This document shows positions 8,732-17,493 of a stretch of 64,000 nt of DNA, piece after piece. A program made the position numbers and the translations under genes. This DNA is from Rhizobium herbae. Lineage in GTDB: Bacteria; Pseudomonadota; Alphaproteobacteria; Rhizobiales; Rhizobiaceae. The stretch's first letter is position 1. The number at the start of each line of letters is the position of its first letter. Under the pieces are notes generated by a model, which did not search any database, had not been told where the DNA came from, and was given only the letters and a program-made list of their open reading frames with translations. The DNA lies in contig NZ_JAGGJV010000003.1 in NCBI RefSeq assembly GCF_017873135.1, positions 186,001-250,000 of the forward strand. The letters run 5' to 3'.

Positions 8732-9322
8732 ATGCGCTATAGCACCGAGCACAAAGAGCAGACGCGAGCAAAGGTCGTTCTGGCCGCCGGACAGGCATTT
8801 CGAAAAGAAGGCTATGGCGGAGCTGGTATCGATGCGCTGACGAAAGCGGCAGGCGTTACCAACGGCGCATTCTACGGCCACTTCAAATCCAAAGGAGAAG
8901 CTTTCCGTGCCGCGGTTGTTGCGGGAATGGAAGAACTCCGTCAGGGAATTGCAGCATTGAAGCTGGAACAACCGCGTGGCTGGCTCAAAGCCTTCGCTGG
9001 CTACTATCTCGGATACAAGCGCACTTGCGAACTTGGAGAGAGTTGCGCCTTGCCAACCCTCTCCCCCGATGTCATGCGAGCGGATGACGAGACGCGGCGT
9101 TGCTACACCGAAGAACTAAAGCGTCTGGCGACTGAAATCGCCTCCGGCTTGGAGGATGACGGCTCGCAGTACTCAACGGAAGACCGGGCATTGCTGTTGC
9201 TTGCACTGTTTGCCGGTGGTGCGACGCTGGCGCGCGCAGTGTCCGATCAGACTCTATCTGAAAAAATAGCCGGACTTGTAACCGCTGAGGCGCTGCGCAA
9301 TGGATCGCCTTCGCAGAGTTAG
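8732..9322 (+). CDS. TetR-family transcriptional regulator
   Basis: The 196-residue protein has an N-terminal helix-turn-helix (GIDALTKAAGVTNGAFYGHF, residues about 33-52), the diagnostic TetR recognition pattern with FY.HF. The C-terminal domain, which normally binds the ligand, contains a CELGESCALPTL segment as in the TetR_C_16-like group of small-molecule sensors. It is divergent from the tautomerase gene and probably represses it and itself. Confidence 0.86.
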   Translation: MRYSTEHKEQTRAKVVLAAGQAFRKEGYGGAGIDALTKAAGVTNGAFYGHFKSKGEAFRAAVVAGMEELRQGIAALKLEQPRGWLKAFAGYYLGYKRTCELGESCALPTLSPDVMRADDETRRCYTEELKRLATEIASGLEDDGSQYSTEDRALLLLALFAGGATLARAVSDQTLSEKIAGLVTAEALRNGSPSQS

Positions 9323-9572
9323 CCGCGGACATATATTTGGCAAAACATTCCGCCTCACCTATTCGCCGAATGTCCGCTGTCGCGGCGGCGCTAGGCTGAG
9401 GTCTATGACCGAAACGAGAGCGCAAAGCCGCCATCTCGCAATTCAACTCCCGACTTCCGCAATGGGCCGAAAGCAGCCCATTGCCCTCGATAGGAGAAAG
9501 GCCCCGACCGAGCACGACTCCCCCCTCCCCCTTGCCAAGCCTATCCCTCACGTCTAAATCTCCTCCTGCTCT

Positions 9573-9668
9573 AACGGGGTGCCGTTCGTCGTTCTCGACG
9601 TCCGGCTGAGAGGCTTTCACCGGCCAACCCGAAGAACCTGATCCGGTTTGTACCGGCGGAGGGATTAG
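9573..9668 (+). promoter_or_regulatory. TPP riboswitch (THI element)
   Basis: The conserved blocks of the thiamine pyrophosphate aptamer are in order: ACGGGGTGCC (from 9573), GGCTGAGAGGC (from 9604), then ACCCGAAGAACCTGATCCGG and CGGCGGAGGGAT. These form the P1/P3 and P4/P5 arms that bind TPP. It lies about 55 bases before thiB. Reduced expression of thiBPQ when TPP is abundant follows from the family. Confidence 0.93.
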
Positions 9669-9680
9669 ACGGCACGGTTC

Positions 9681-9720
9681 AGCGCCCTCTTCCCATTTTT
9701 TGGATTTATAAGGAGGCGCT
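9681..9720 (+). promoter_or_regulatory. ribosome-site sequestering hairpin of thiB
   Basis: AGCGCC (9681-9686) pairs perfectly with GGCGCT (9715-9720), and CTCTTCC beyond it can pair in part with the AAGGAGG ribosome site (9711-9716). No T-run follows, so control of translation initiation, not termination, is the likely output of the riboswitch. Confidence 0.6.
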
Positions 9721-9721
9721 G

Positions 9722-10744
9722 ATGCGCAAGGCAATCATTCCATTTTTCGGGCCATTTCTGGTAGCAATCGCGGCACTGACGACCGCGTTTTCGGCATCGG
9801 CCGAAGACAAGGTGCTGACGGTCTATACCTATGAAAGCTTCACCAGCGAATGGGGTCCCGGCGCCAAGGTCGCCGAAGCGTTCGAGAAGACCTGCGGCTG
9901 CAAGGTTTCCTATGTCAGCGTCGCCGATGGCGTCGAGCTTCTGACCCGGCTGAAGCTGGAGGGGGCATCCTCCAAGGCCGATATCGTGCTTGGGCTCGAC
10001 ACCAATCTCGTCTCCGAGGCCAAGGCGACCGGGTTCTTTGCGCCGCATGGCATCGATACGGCGGCGGTCAAGGTGCCCGGCGGGTTTTCCGACGATACGT
10101 TCGTGCCCTATGACTACGGCCATTTCGCCGTGATCTACGACACGCAGGTGATGAAGGAACCGCCGAAGAGCCTGAAGGAGCTGGTGGAAGGCGATCCTGC
10201 CCAGAAGATCGTCATCGAGGACCCGCGCACCTCGACGCCGGGCCTCGGGCTCTTGCTCTGGGTGAAATCGGTCTATGGCGATCAGGCCGGTGCCGCCTGG
10301 GCCAAGCTTAGGGATCGTGTGCTGACCGTCACCCCCGGCTGGTCGGAAGCCTACGGCCTGTTCACCAAGGGCGAGGCGCCGATGGTGCTGTCCTACACGA
10401 CCTCGCCGGCCTACCACATGATCGCCGAAAGCACCGACCGCTATCAGGCGGCGGCGTTCTCCGAGGGCCATTATATCCAGATCGAAGTGGCTGGCATGAC
10501 CAAGGCCGCCAGGGACCCGGCGCTGGCGAGGGACTTCCTCGCCTTCGTCACCGGTCCCGAGTTCCAGTCGATCATCCCGACGACCAACTGGATGATGCCG
10601 GTTGCCGCCACCAAGGAGCCGCTGCCGGAGGCGTTCGGCAAGCTGGTCCATCCGGCAAAGACGTATCTGATGTCGTCCGACGAGGTTGCGGCGAACCGCA
10701 AGGCCTGGATCGACGAGTGGCTGGCTGCGATGAGCAAGAACTGA
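9722..10744 (+). CDS. thiB: thiamine ABC transporter substrate-binding protein
   Basis: The 340-residue protein has a Sec signal peptide (residues 1-27, [13 protein letters not shown]) followed by [16 protein letters not shown], typical of ThiB/TbpA. Further family segments are [23 protein letters not shown] and LGLLLW. It binds thiamine or its phosphates in the periplasm for ThiPQ. A strong AGGAGG lies 5 bases upstream of the ATG and is the target of the riboswitch hairpin. It is the first gene of the operon. Confidence 0.93.
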   Translation: MRKAIIPFFGPFLVAIAALTTAFSASAEDKVLTVYTYESFTSEWGPGAKVAEAFEKTCGCKVSYVSVADGVELLTRLKLEGASSKADIVLGLDTNLVSEAKATGFFAPHGIDTAAVKVPGGFSDDTFVPYDYGHFAVIYDTQVMKEPPKSLKELVEGDPAQKIVIEDPRTSTPGLGLLLWVKSVYGDQAGAAWAKLRDRVLTVTPGWSEAYGLFTKGEAPMVLSYTTSPAYHMIAESTDRYQAAAFSEGHYIQIEVAGMTKAARDPALARDFLAFVTGPEFQSIIPTTNWMMPVAATKEPLPEAFGKLVHPAKTYLMSSDEVAANRKAWIDEWLAAMSKN

Positions 10745-10768
10745 TGGGGGACTGAATGACGGCTTTCA

Positions 10769-10930
10769 GAGATTGCCGGAGCCTACCCCCCTCTGTCGGC
10801 GACGCCGACATCTCCCCCACAAGGGGGGAGATCACCAGGGCCCCCTGAATTCGCCAGGGAAAAGAATACTCTCCCCCCTTGTGGGGGAGATGTCACGAAG
10901 TGACAGAGGGGGGTAAGTTTCGGCAATCTC
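10769..10930. repeat. palindromic element family B, copy 1 (inside thi operon)
   Basis: The core 10785-10917 has TACCCCCCTCTGTC and GACAGAGGGGGGTA ends and internal ATCTCCCCC/GGGGGAGAT hairpins. Outside the core, GAGATTGCCG (10769-10778) and CGGCAATCTC (10921-10930) are exact complements. The element fills most of the 218-base gap between thiB and thiP and would fold in the operon mRNA. Confidence 0.88.
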
Positions 10931-10962
10931 CGAACTATAACCGCAAACAATACAAAGCCATC

Positions 10963-12606
10963 ATGATCAACCGCACGGAACGACATTTCACGCTTGCCGC
11001 CGGCGCCCTCTGCCTTGGCGGCATCGTGCTGTTCGTCTGCATGGCCGCCTATGCGCTGCTGGCCTTCGACGCGCCGGGTACGCCCGGGGACGGCGCGGTG
11101 TTTGACGCCTATGTCTGGCGCGTGGCCCGTTTCACGCTGCTGCAGGCTTCGCTCTCGACGCTTCTTTCCATCCTCTTTGCCATCCCGGTCGCACGCGCCC
11201 TGGCGCGGCAGACGGGTTTTTTCGGCCGCGTCTGGATCATCCGGCTGATGACGCTGCCGCTCGGGCTGCCGGCGCTGGTCGCAGCGCTTGGCCTGATCGG
11301 CATCTGGGGGCGCCAGGGCGCGCTGAACACGGCGTTCGCCGCGCTGGGGCTGGATCAACCGATCAGCATCTACGGTCTTTCGGGCATCCTTCTCGCCCAT
11401 GTGTTCTTCAACATGCCGCTGGCAGCAAGGCTGATGCTCGGCGGGCTGGAGCGGATTCCCGGCGAATACTGGCTGGTCGGCGCCAATCTCGGCATGCGGC
11501 CGCTGTCGATCTTCCGCTTCATCGAATGGCCAGCGATCCGGGGGCTAGTGCCGGGGATCGCGGGGCTGATCTTCATGCTCTGCGCCACCAGCTTCACGCT
11601 GGTGCTGATCCTCGGCGGCGGGCCGGCGGCCAGCACCATCGAGGTGGCGATCTACCAGGCGCTGCGCTTCGACTTCGATCCGCCGCGCGCCATCGCCCTG
11701 TCGCTGCTGCAGATTGCCGTGACATCGGCGCTGCTGGTTGCCATCCGCCTGCTGACGCCGAAGGCCGATGACGGTCATGGCGGCGGGCGCAAGGTGCGCC
11801 GGTTCGATGGCCGTCATGGGTTTGGCCGGATCGGCGACTGGCTGGTGATCGCGTTGGCGGTTCTGTTCATCGCCCTGCCGCTTGCCTCCGTCATATCCTC
11901 CGGCCTGCGCTCCGATCTCATCCGTTTGGCAGGCGACACGATGGTCCAGCGGGCGCTGGTGACGAGTATCGTCATCGCGGTGGTGTCGAGCCTGCTTTGT
12001 GTGGTGGCGACGGCGGTGATGATCCGCGCGCGACAGGCAGCAATGGCGCCACGGCATCCGCTGGCGCTCCATCGCGGCCTTGCTGCCGCCATTTCGGCCA
12101 GTTCGTCGCTGGTTCTGCTGGTGCCGCCGGTCGTTCTCGGCGCCGGCTGGTTCCTCCTGCTGCGGCCGCTCGGCGACGTCGCGGTGTTTACGCCGCTGCT
12201 GGTCGTCCTGATCAACATGCTGATGGCGCTACCCTTCGTCTACCGCGTGCTGGAGCCGGCGATGACGACCCATTCCGCCCGCACGGCAAGGCTTGCCGCC
12301 AGCCTCGGTCTTGGCGGCTGGAACCGGTTTCGCTTTATCGACTGGCCGGCTTTGAGAAAACCTGTGCTGATGGCGCTGTCCTTTGCCTGCGCGCTGTCGC
12401 TCGGCGATCTCGGGGCGGTGGCGCTGTTCGGCTCGCAGGACATGGTGACGCTGCCCTGGCTGCTGTACAGCCGCATGGCGAGCTACCGCTCCACCGATGC
12501 GGCCGGGCTGGCGCTGTTCCTCGGCCTCGTCTGCCTTGTGCTGACCATCGCCGGCACGCCATCGGCAACCAACAATGACAAGGGAAGACACGATGCCGCC
12601 GCTTGA
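10963..12606 (+). CDS. thiP: thiamine ABC transporter permease
   Basis: The 547-residue protein has two homologous permease halves, with about 12 hydrophobic segments in total. Each half has an EAA-type loop (for example GANLGMRPLSIFRFIEWPAIRG and ASLGLGGWNRFRFIDWPALRK) that contacts the ATPase. This fused architecture is that of ThiP. The ATG at 10963 (MINRTERH) is chosen over an earlier in-frame start that would translate the end of the B element. Its ribosome site is weak, so coupling to thiB translation may be lost because of the inserted element. It overlaps thiQ by 14 bases. Confidence 0.92.
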   Translation: MINRTERHFTLAAGALCLGGIVLFVCMAAYALLAFDAPGTPGDGAVFDAYVWRVARFTLLQASLSTLLSILFAIPVARALARQTGFFGRVWIIRLMTLPLGLPALVAALGLIGIWGRQGALNTAFAALGLDQPISIYGLSGILLAHVFFNMPLAARLMLGGLERIPGEYWLVGANLGMRPLSIFRFIEWPAIRGLVPGIAGLIFMLCATSFTLVLILGGGPAASTIEVAIYQALRFDFDPPRAIALSLLQIAVTSALLVAIRLLTPKADDGHGGGRKVRRFDGRHGFGRIGDWLVIALAVLFIALPLASVISSGLRSDLIRLAGDTMVQRALVTSIVIAVVSSLLCVVATAVMIRARQAAMAPRHPLALHRGLAAAISASSSLVLLVPPVVLGAGWFLLLRPLGDVAVFTPLLVVLINMLMALPFVYRVLEPAMTTHSARTARLAASLGLGGWNRFRFIDWPALRKPVLMALSFACALSLGDLGAVALFGSQDMVTLPWLLYSRMASYRSTDAAGLALFLGLVCLVLTIAGTPSATNNDKGRHDAAA

Positions 12607-13315
12607 AACGGATATCGCCATTCGCCTCAGCGACGTGCTGGTGCGGTTCGGCAAGACCGAGCTGCGGTTCGACGGCGCCATCGGCAAGGGCCAGATCGTG
12701 GCGGTCACCGGCGCGTCCGGCTCCGGCAAGTCCACCCTGCTCAACGTGATCGCCGGGTTCGAGACGCCGGATGCGGGAAGCGTCGAGATTCTCGGCGAAG
12801 ATGTTGCCGGCCGCGATCCGGCGGAGCGGCCGGTCTCGGTGATCTTTCAGGAACACAACCTGTTCTCGCATCTGGATATCGGCACCAATATCGGCCTTGG
12901 CATCGATCCGTCGCTCCGGCTCGGCGTCAAGGAGCGGGCGCGGATTGCGGCGGCGCTCGGGCGGGTCGGGCTCGACGGGTTCGGCAAGCGCATGCCGCCG
13001 ACGCTGTCGGGCGGCGAGCGCCAGCGGGTGGCGCTCGCCCGCGCGCTGGTGCGGCGCAAGCCCGTGCTGCTTCTCGACGAACCCTTCGCGGCGCTCGATC
13101 CCGGCCTGCGCGCCGGCATGAGCAGCCTGTTGCTCGATCTTCACCGGCAGGAGGGCAATACGATGCTGATCATCACGCATCACCCCGACGACGTGCGGGC
13201 GCTGGCCGACAGCGTGCTTTTCCTCGACGAGGGCCGCATCCTGCTGCACGAACCCACCGCGCAATTTCTCGACCGCGGCGATATTCCGGCCGTTACGCGC
13301 TTTCTCGGAAAGTGA
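12593..13315 (+). CDS. thiQ: thiamine ABC transporter ATP-binding protein
   Basis: The protein has 240 residues from MPPLETDIAI. It has Walker A GASGSGKST, Q-loop FQEHNLF, signature LSGGERQR, Walker B VLLLDEPFAALD and a switch histidine in ITHHPDD. Directly following thiP, it is the ATPase of the thiamine importer. The ATG at 12593 has AAGGGAAG upstream; an in-frame ATG at 12575 is the alternative and would add six residues. Confidence 0.92.
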   Translation: MPPLETDIAIRLSDVLVRFGKTELRFDGAIGKGQIVAVTGASGSGKSTLLNVIAGFETPDAGSVEILGEDVAGRDPAERPVSVIFQEHNLFSHLDIGTNIGLGIDPSLRLGVKERARIAAALGRVGLDGFGKRMPPTLSGGERQRVALARALVRRKPVLLLDEPFAALDPGLRAGMSSLLLDLHRQEGNTMLIITHHPDDVRALADSVLFLDEGRILLHEPTAQFLDRGDIPAVTRFLGK

Positions 13316-13602
13316 GCATCGCCTGCGATGCTTTTGCCACAATTTGAACGACAGCCCGTGCGACGGCGCTTTCGATGCACCATTTTGATCACGTTGGCGT
13401 GTGCGTTGCCGGGATACCACGGAGCAAGTATTTCTGTGGGTGTATGCTAGGCACGCACGGCGCGAATGGGTTACAGCAGGTCCATTGCCGTCGCAGCCGC
13501 CCGACCTATTTATACGGCTGGAAAGAATACTGAATTTTACGTGCGTGCGGGCCAGGGAACTGTTTCAAGGGCTGGCCCGAAGACTGGAAACGAGCTGAGG
13601 CG

Positions 13603-15114
13603 ATGAACAGAACGACGGCCACGGATCCGCAGGTTTCGGAAAAAAGCTCCGGCGTTTCCTTGCGCGCGCTAACGATGCTGCTTGGCGGCCTGCTTTTGTC
13701 CGGCTGCCAGTCGGTGATCGAGCAGACCTACGAGCCCAAGGTCTCGCCGTCCTCGAACCCGCAGATCGTCCAGGAAGTCCAGAAGAACGACCCGCGCGCC
13801 CAGGTCGGTGCCCGCGAGCATCCGCGCATCGTCGCAAGCTACGGCGGCGAGTATCAGGATGAAAAGACCGAACGCCTGGTGGCGCGGATCGCCGGCGCCT
13901 TGACGGTGGTGTCTGAAAATCCCAACCAGTCCTACCGCATCACCATTCTCAATTCCCCGGCGATCAACGCCTTTGCCCTGCCGGGCGGTTATCTCTATGT
14001 CACCCGCGGCCTGCTGGCGCTTGCCAACGATGCGTCCGAGGTGGCAGCCGTGCTTTCCCACGAGATGGGCCATGTCACCGCCAATCACGGCATCGAACGG
14101 CAGCAGCGCGAAGAGGCGGAAGTCATCGCCAGCCGCGTCGTCTCCGAGGTTCTGTCCAGCGATCTCGCCGGCAAGCAGGCGCTTGCGCGCGGCAAGCTGC
14201 GGCTGGCGGCCTTCTCGCGCAATCAGGAATTGCAGGCCGACGTGATTGGCGTGCGCATGCTCGGCGAAGCGGGTTACGACCCCTATGCGGCGGCGCGCTT
14301 CCTCGATTCGATGGCTGCCTACAGCCGTTTCTCCTCGGTCGATCCCGACAGCGACCAGAGCCTGGACTTCCTGTCGAGCCATCCAAGCGCCCCGCAGCGC
14401 GTCGATCTGGCCCGCCGCCACGCCCGCGCCTTCGGCGTCGAGGGGGAGGTCGGCGACCGCGGACGCGACTATTATCTGGCCGGGATCGACGGCCTGCTCT
14501 ATGGCGACAGCCCGCAGGAGGGCTATGTCCGCGGCCAGACATTCCTGCATGGCAAGCTCGGCATCCGCTTCGACGTGCCCGAAGGCTTCCAGATCGACAA
14601 CAAGGCGGAAGCGGTGCTGGCGACGGGACCGGGCGAGATCGCCATCCGTTTCGACGGCGTGGCCGATGCGCAGAAGCGCAGCCTGACAGACTATATCGCC
14701 AGCGGCTGGGTCACCGGCCTGCAGCCCGACACCATCCACGCCATCACCGTCAACGGCCTGGAGGCCGCGACCGCGCGTGCATCCGCCGAGCGCTGGGACT
14801 TCGACGTCACGGTCATCCGCATCGACACCCAGATCTACCGTTTCCTGACGGCCGTGCCTAAGGGCGCGCCGAGCCTGGAGCCGACGGCCGACGTCCTGCG
14901 CGCCTCCTTCCGCCGCATGACGCCGCAGGAAGCCGCGGCCCTGAAGCCGCTGCGCATCCGCGTCGTGGTCGCCAAGCCCGGCGATACGCTGGCGACGCTG
15001 TCGGCGCGGATGATGGGCACCGACCGCAAGCTCGATCTCTTCCGCCTGATCAACGCCATGCAGGTCACCTCGACGGTGAAGCCCGGCGACAAGGTGAAGA
15101 TCATTTCGGAGTGA
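13603..15114 (+). CDS. M48-family metalloprotease lipoprotein (BepA/LoiP-like)
   Basis: The 503-residue protein has a lipoprotein signal with lipobox LLSGC (Cys35), so it is probably anchored in the outer membrane facing the periplasm. The M48 zinc site is HEMGH (residues 153-157) with the third ligand Glu209 in NQELQAD. A C-terminal domain ends in a LysM-like segment (RVVVAKPGDTLATLSARMMG ... INAMQ ... VKPGDKVKI) that may bind peptidoglycan. Such proteases handle misfolded outer-membrane proteins. The 287 bases before it show no gene or clear promoter. Confidence 0.87.
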   Translation: MNRTTATDPQVSEKSSGVSLRALTMLLGGLLLSGCQSVIEQTYEPKVSPSSNPQIVQEVQKNDPRAQVGAREHPRIVASYGGEYQDEKTERLVARIAGALTVVSENPNQSYRITILNSPAINAFALPGGYLYVTRGLLALANDASEVAAVLSHEMGHVTANHGIERQQREEAEVIASRVVSEVLSSDLAGKQALARGKLRLAAFSRNQELQADVIGVRMLGEAGYDPYAAARFLDSMAAYSRFSSVDPDSDQSLDFLSSHPSAPQRVDLARRHARAFGVEGEVGDRGRDYYLAGIDGLLYGDSPQEGYVRGQTFLHGKLGIRFDVPEGFQIDNKAEAVLATGPGEIAIRFDGVADAQKRSLTDYIASGWVTGLQPDTIHAITVNGLEAATARASAERWDFDVTVIRIDTQIYRFLTAVPKGAPSLEPTADVLRASFRRMTPQEAAALKPLRIRVVVAKPGDTLATLSARMMGTDRKLDLFRLINAMQVTSTVKPGDKVKIISE

Positions 15115-15180
15115 GGCGCGGCAAAAGTCGTAACCGGCCCGGCCGCGCCGAAATTTTGACCGTATCCTCGCATCGGTCGT

Positions 15181-15366
15181 CTACCGGAAGCGGCGGTCGA
15201 TCGGGATGGTGAAGGACCAGGCGTTCGGGCGCTGCGCGCGATGGCGAAGCAATGTATCCGAAAAGATGGCCTGCCTCTCCGGCCGCGAATTTCCCTGTGC
15301 CGGATTGGCCGGAGCGCCCCAGCGGTCGTTATACAGGTCCTTGAAAAGATAGCGGGTCGGGATCAT
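15181..15366 (-). CDS. small protein of 61 residues, function unknown
   Basis: The frame MIPTRYLFKDLYNDRWGAPA has AAAGGATG eight bases before its ATG and runs divergently from the LacI-family gene behind three operator-like palindromes. The product is basic and Arg-rich, without a signal peptide, membrane segment or recognised domain. The good ribosome site and operator context argue that it is translated. It is not assigned to any family. A sugar-linked role is only inferred from its regulator. Confidence 0.55.
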   Translation of the reverse strand: MIPTRYLFKDLYNDRWGAPANPAQGNSRPERQAIFSDTLLRHRAQRPNAWSFTIPIDRRFR

Positions 15367-15380
15367 TGTTTCATCCTTTC

Positions 15381-15474
15381 TTGAATCGATTCAACCTAGC
15401 GTCGAAAGACCAGATTGAACCGATTCAATATTACTCCATCATGGAAGAACGTCAAGAGATTTGAATCGATACAA
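15381..15474. promoter_or_regulatory. three LacI-type operators
   Basis: TTGAATCGATTCAA (15381-15394) is a perfect 14-base palindrome. TTGAACCGATTCAA (15415-15428) and TTGAATCGATACAA (15461-15474) each differ from it at one position. Centres are 34 and 46 bases apart in the 152-base gap between the 61-residue gene and the lacI-type gene. A central CG with symmetric half-sites is typical of LacI/GalR operators. Three sites allow cooperative or looped repression of both divergent genes. Confidence 0.8.
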
Positions 15475-15518
15475 TATTCTGCTAGGCTGACACTGGCTAA
15501 CCCGCTGAAGGAGCAATC

Positions 15519-16580
15519 TTGATCAAGGGAAATGTAAAGCTTGCCGACGTTGCCAAGGCGGCCGGCGTGTCGCAGGGGACGGCGTCCAATGTCTTCAGCC
15601 GGCCGGAGGTGGTTCGGCAAGAGGTGCGCGAGCGTGTGTTGGGGATAGCCAGGGAGCTTGGCTACAACGGCCCAGATATCAAGGGGCGCTTGCTGCGGGC
15701 GGGGCGCGTCAACGCTATCGGCGTGGCGGCCATCGAACCGCTGGCCTATTTCTTCGAGGACCCCTGGGCGCGGGCGCTGATGACGGAGATCGCGGCAGTC
15801 TGCGACGCCACCGGCACGGGCATCGCGCTGGTCTCGGCGCAAAACCAGCAAAAACTGGCCTGGAACATCAACAGCGCACTTGTCGACGGCTTTATCCTGC
15901 TATGCGTCGAGGGTGGCGAAAAGCTGGTCGAGCTGACACGGCGGCGGCAGTTGCCGTTCATCGCCCTGGCGCTGGGCAGCGGAAACGCTTCGATCCCGGC
16001 GATCGGCATTGATAACATCGCCGGTGCCGCGACGGCGGCGCGGCATCTGGCGGACCTCGGACATCGGCGGTTTGCCATTCTGGCCATAGGACTGAACGAC
16101 GACCGAGTGGGGGTGGTTACGCCCGAACAGGCCGTTCGATCGCTGAAATTTACGTCGCGCGACCGGGCGCTCGGCTATTGGCAGGCTTTGGCAGATTTCG
16201 GCATCGGTCGTGAAGATGTGCCGATGTATGGTACGCAAAACGACAGGCCGAGCGTCAATGCGGCGCTTGAAGCACTGTTTTCCACGGCCAAGCCGCCGAG
16301 GGCCATTCTGGCCATGTCCGACCGCATCGCTCTCCTTGCGATGCAATGGCTCGCCGGACGCGGCCTTGCGGTACCGGGCGATGTGTCGGTCATCGGCTTC
16401 GACGGAGTGCCGGAAGCGGCGACGGCCGCACCGGGGCTCACGACCATGGCGCAACCGCTTGAAGAGATCGCCCGCAGGGCAGTGGCGGCCATCCTCGATG
16501 AGGCGGTGCCTCCCCTGCAGGAAGCGCTTGAGGTAATGCTGGTCGTCCGGGGCAGTACGGCACCGCCACGGTCGGATTAG
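15519..16580 (+). CDS. LacI-family transcriptional regulator
   Basis: The 353-residue protein has an N-terminal LacI helix-turn-helix (LADVAKAAGVSQGTASNVFS, residues 8-27) and hinge, then a periplasmic-binding-protein-like effector domain ending with VSVIGFDGVPEA and LTTMAQPLEEIARRA. The start is TTG at 15519, preceded by AAGGAG five bases upstream. It probably binds the three palindromes just upstream, so autoregulation is likely. Effector and wider regulon are unknown; no transporter or sugar enzyme is adjacent. Confidence 0.88.
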   Translation: MIKGNVKLADVAKAAGVSQGTASNVFSRPEVVRQEVRERVLGIARELGYNGPDIKGRLLRAGRVNAIGVAAIEPLAYFFEDPWARALMTEIAAVCDATGTGIALVSAQNQQKLAWNINSALVDGFILLCVEGGEKLVELTRRRQLPFIALALGSGNASIPAIGIDNIAGAATAARHLADLGHRRFAILAIGLNDDRVGVVTPEQAVRSLKFTSRDRALGYWQALADFGIGREDVPMYGTQNDRPSVNAALEALFSTAKPPRAILAMSDRIALLAMQWLAGRGLAVPGDVSVIGFDGVPEAATAAPGLTTMAQPLEEIARRAVAAILDEAVPPLQEALEVMLVVRGSTAPPRSD

Positions 16581-16629
16581 CTTTCGCGGGCGCGACCTCC
16601 GCCAAACCGGAATGTCGATTGCATGTCGC

Positions 16630-17493
16630 TCAATGCCGCATCGCCAGCACCGGTGCCTCGGCCACCAGCGCGATCTTCAGCTTTTCCAGAGCCCTCGTTT
16701 CGATCTGGCGGACGCGTTCCTTGGAGATGCCGAGAGCAGCGCCGAGTTCTTCGAGCGTGGCGCTGTCTTCCGACAGGCGGCGGGCACTGATGATCTTCAT
16801 TTCCCGCTCGTTCAGCTGGCACAGCGCATGGCTCAGCCAGACGCGGCGGCGTTCGCTGTCGATCATCTCGGAGACCTGTTCGTCGGGAAGCGGCGCGTCG
16901 CAGGCGAGAAGATCGAGCCGTTCGCCGCTGTCGGCGTCGCCGGACGAAATCGGCGCCTGCAGCGAGGCGTCGTTGCCGGAGAGGCGCGCATCCATGGTCT
17001 GCACGTCGGCAAGGCTGACGCCCAGCGCCACGGCGATTTCCTCATGCACGGCACGGGCCGTCAGCTGGCGGTCGCCCTGGGCCAGCTTGGCGCGCAGGCG
17101 GCGCAGGTTGAAGAACAGGGCCTTCTGCGCCGAAGAGGTGCCGCCGCGCACGATCGACCAGTTGCGCAGCACGTAATCCTGCATCGAGGCGCGGATCCAC
17201 CAGCTGGCATAGGTCGAAAAGCGAACCTCGCGGCTCGGCTCGAAACGGGCAGCGGCTTCCAGAAGGCCGATATGCCCCTCCTGCACCAGATCGCTCATCG
17301 GCAGGCCGAAATTGCGGAACTTGGAGGCCATGGAGATCACCAGCCGCATATGGGCCATGGCGATCTTGTTGCGGGCGTCCTGATCCTGGTGGTCCTTCCA
17401 CGCCAGCGCCAGGGCCTGCTCCTCGTGTCTTTCGAGATAGGGGGCCGCCATGGCGATCTTGATCATGCGCCTGTCTGCTGAGAGATTTTTCAT
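16630..17493 (-). CDS. rpoH2: heat-shock-type sigma factor RpoH2
   Basis: The 287-residue sigma-70 family protein has region 2 (MRLVISMASKFRNFGLPMSDL, FSTYASWWIRASMQDYVLRN), the RpoH-box area (SAQKALFFNLRRLRAKL) and region 4 with a C-terminal helix-turn-helix (TLEELGAALGISKERVRQIE). Rhizobia have two RpoH proteins. The divergent N-terminus and the RpoE2-type promoter upstream fit RpoH2, which serves general and oxidative stress more than heat shock. It is convergent with the LacI-family gene. Confidence 0.82.
   Translation of the reverse strand: MKNLSADRRMIKIAMAAPYLERHEEQALALAWKDHQDQDARNKIAMAHMRLVISMASKFRNFGLPMSDLVQEGHIGLLEAAARFEPSREVRFSTYASWWIRASMQDYVLRNWSIVRGGTSSAQKALFFNLRRLRAKLAQGDRQLTARAVHEEIAVALGVSLADVQTMDARLSGNDASLQAPISSGDADSGERLDLLACDAPLPDEQVSEMIDSERRRVWLSHALCQLNEREMKIISARRLSEDSATLEELGAALGISKERVRQIETRALEKLKIALVAEAPVLAMRH

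Noticed and set aside
9300..9557. An 85-codon frame overlapping the end of the TetR gene
   Set aside because: It overlaps in another frame, lacks a ribosome site and runs into the riboswitch region; part of it looks like a degenerate repeat (AATGTCCGCT and GGGCCGAAAGCAG blocks).
10785..10917. Repeated CCCCCTCTGTC and CTCCCC blocks as a CRISPR array
   Set aside because: Copies are palindromic, dispersed over 50 kb and have no regular spacers; no cas gene is present.
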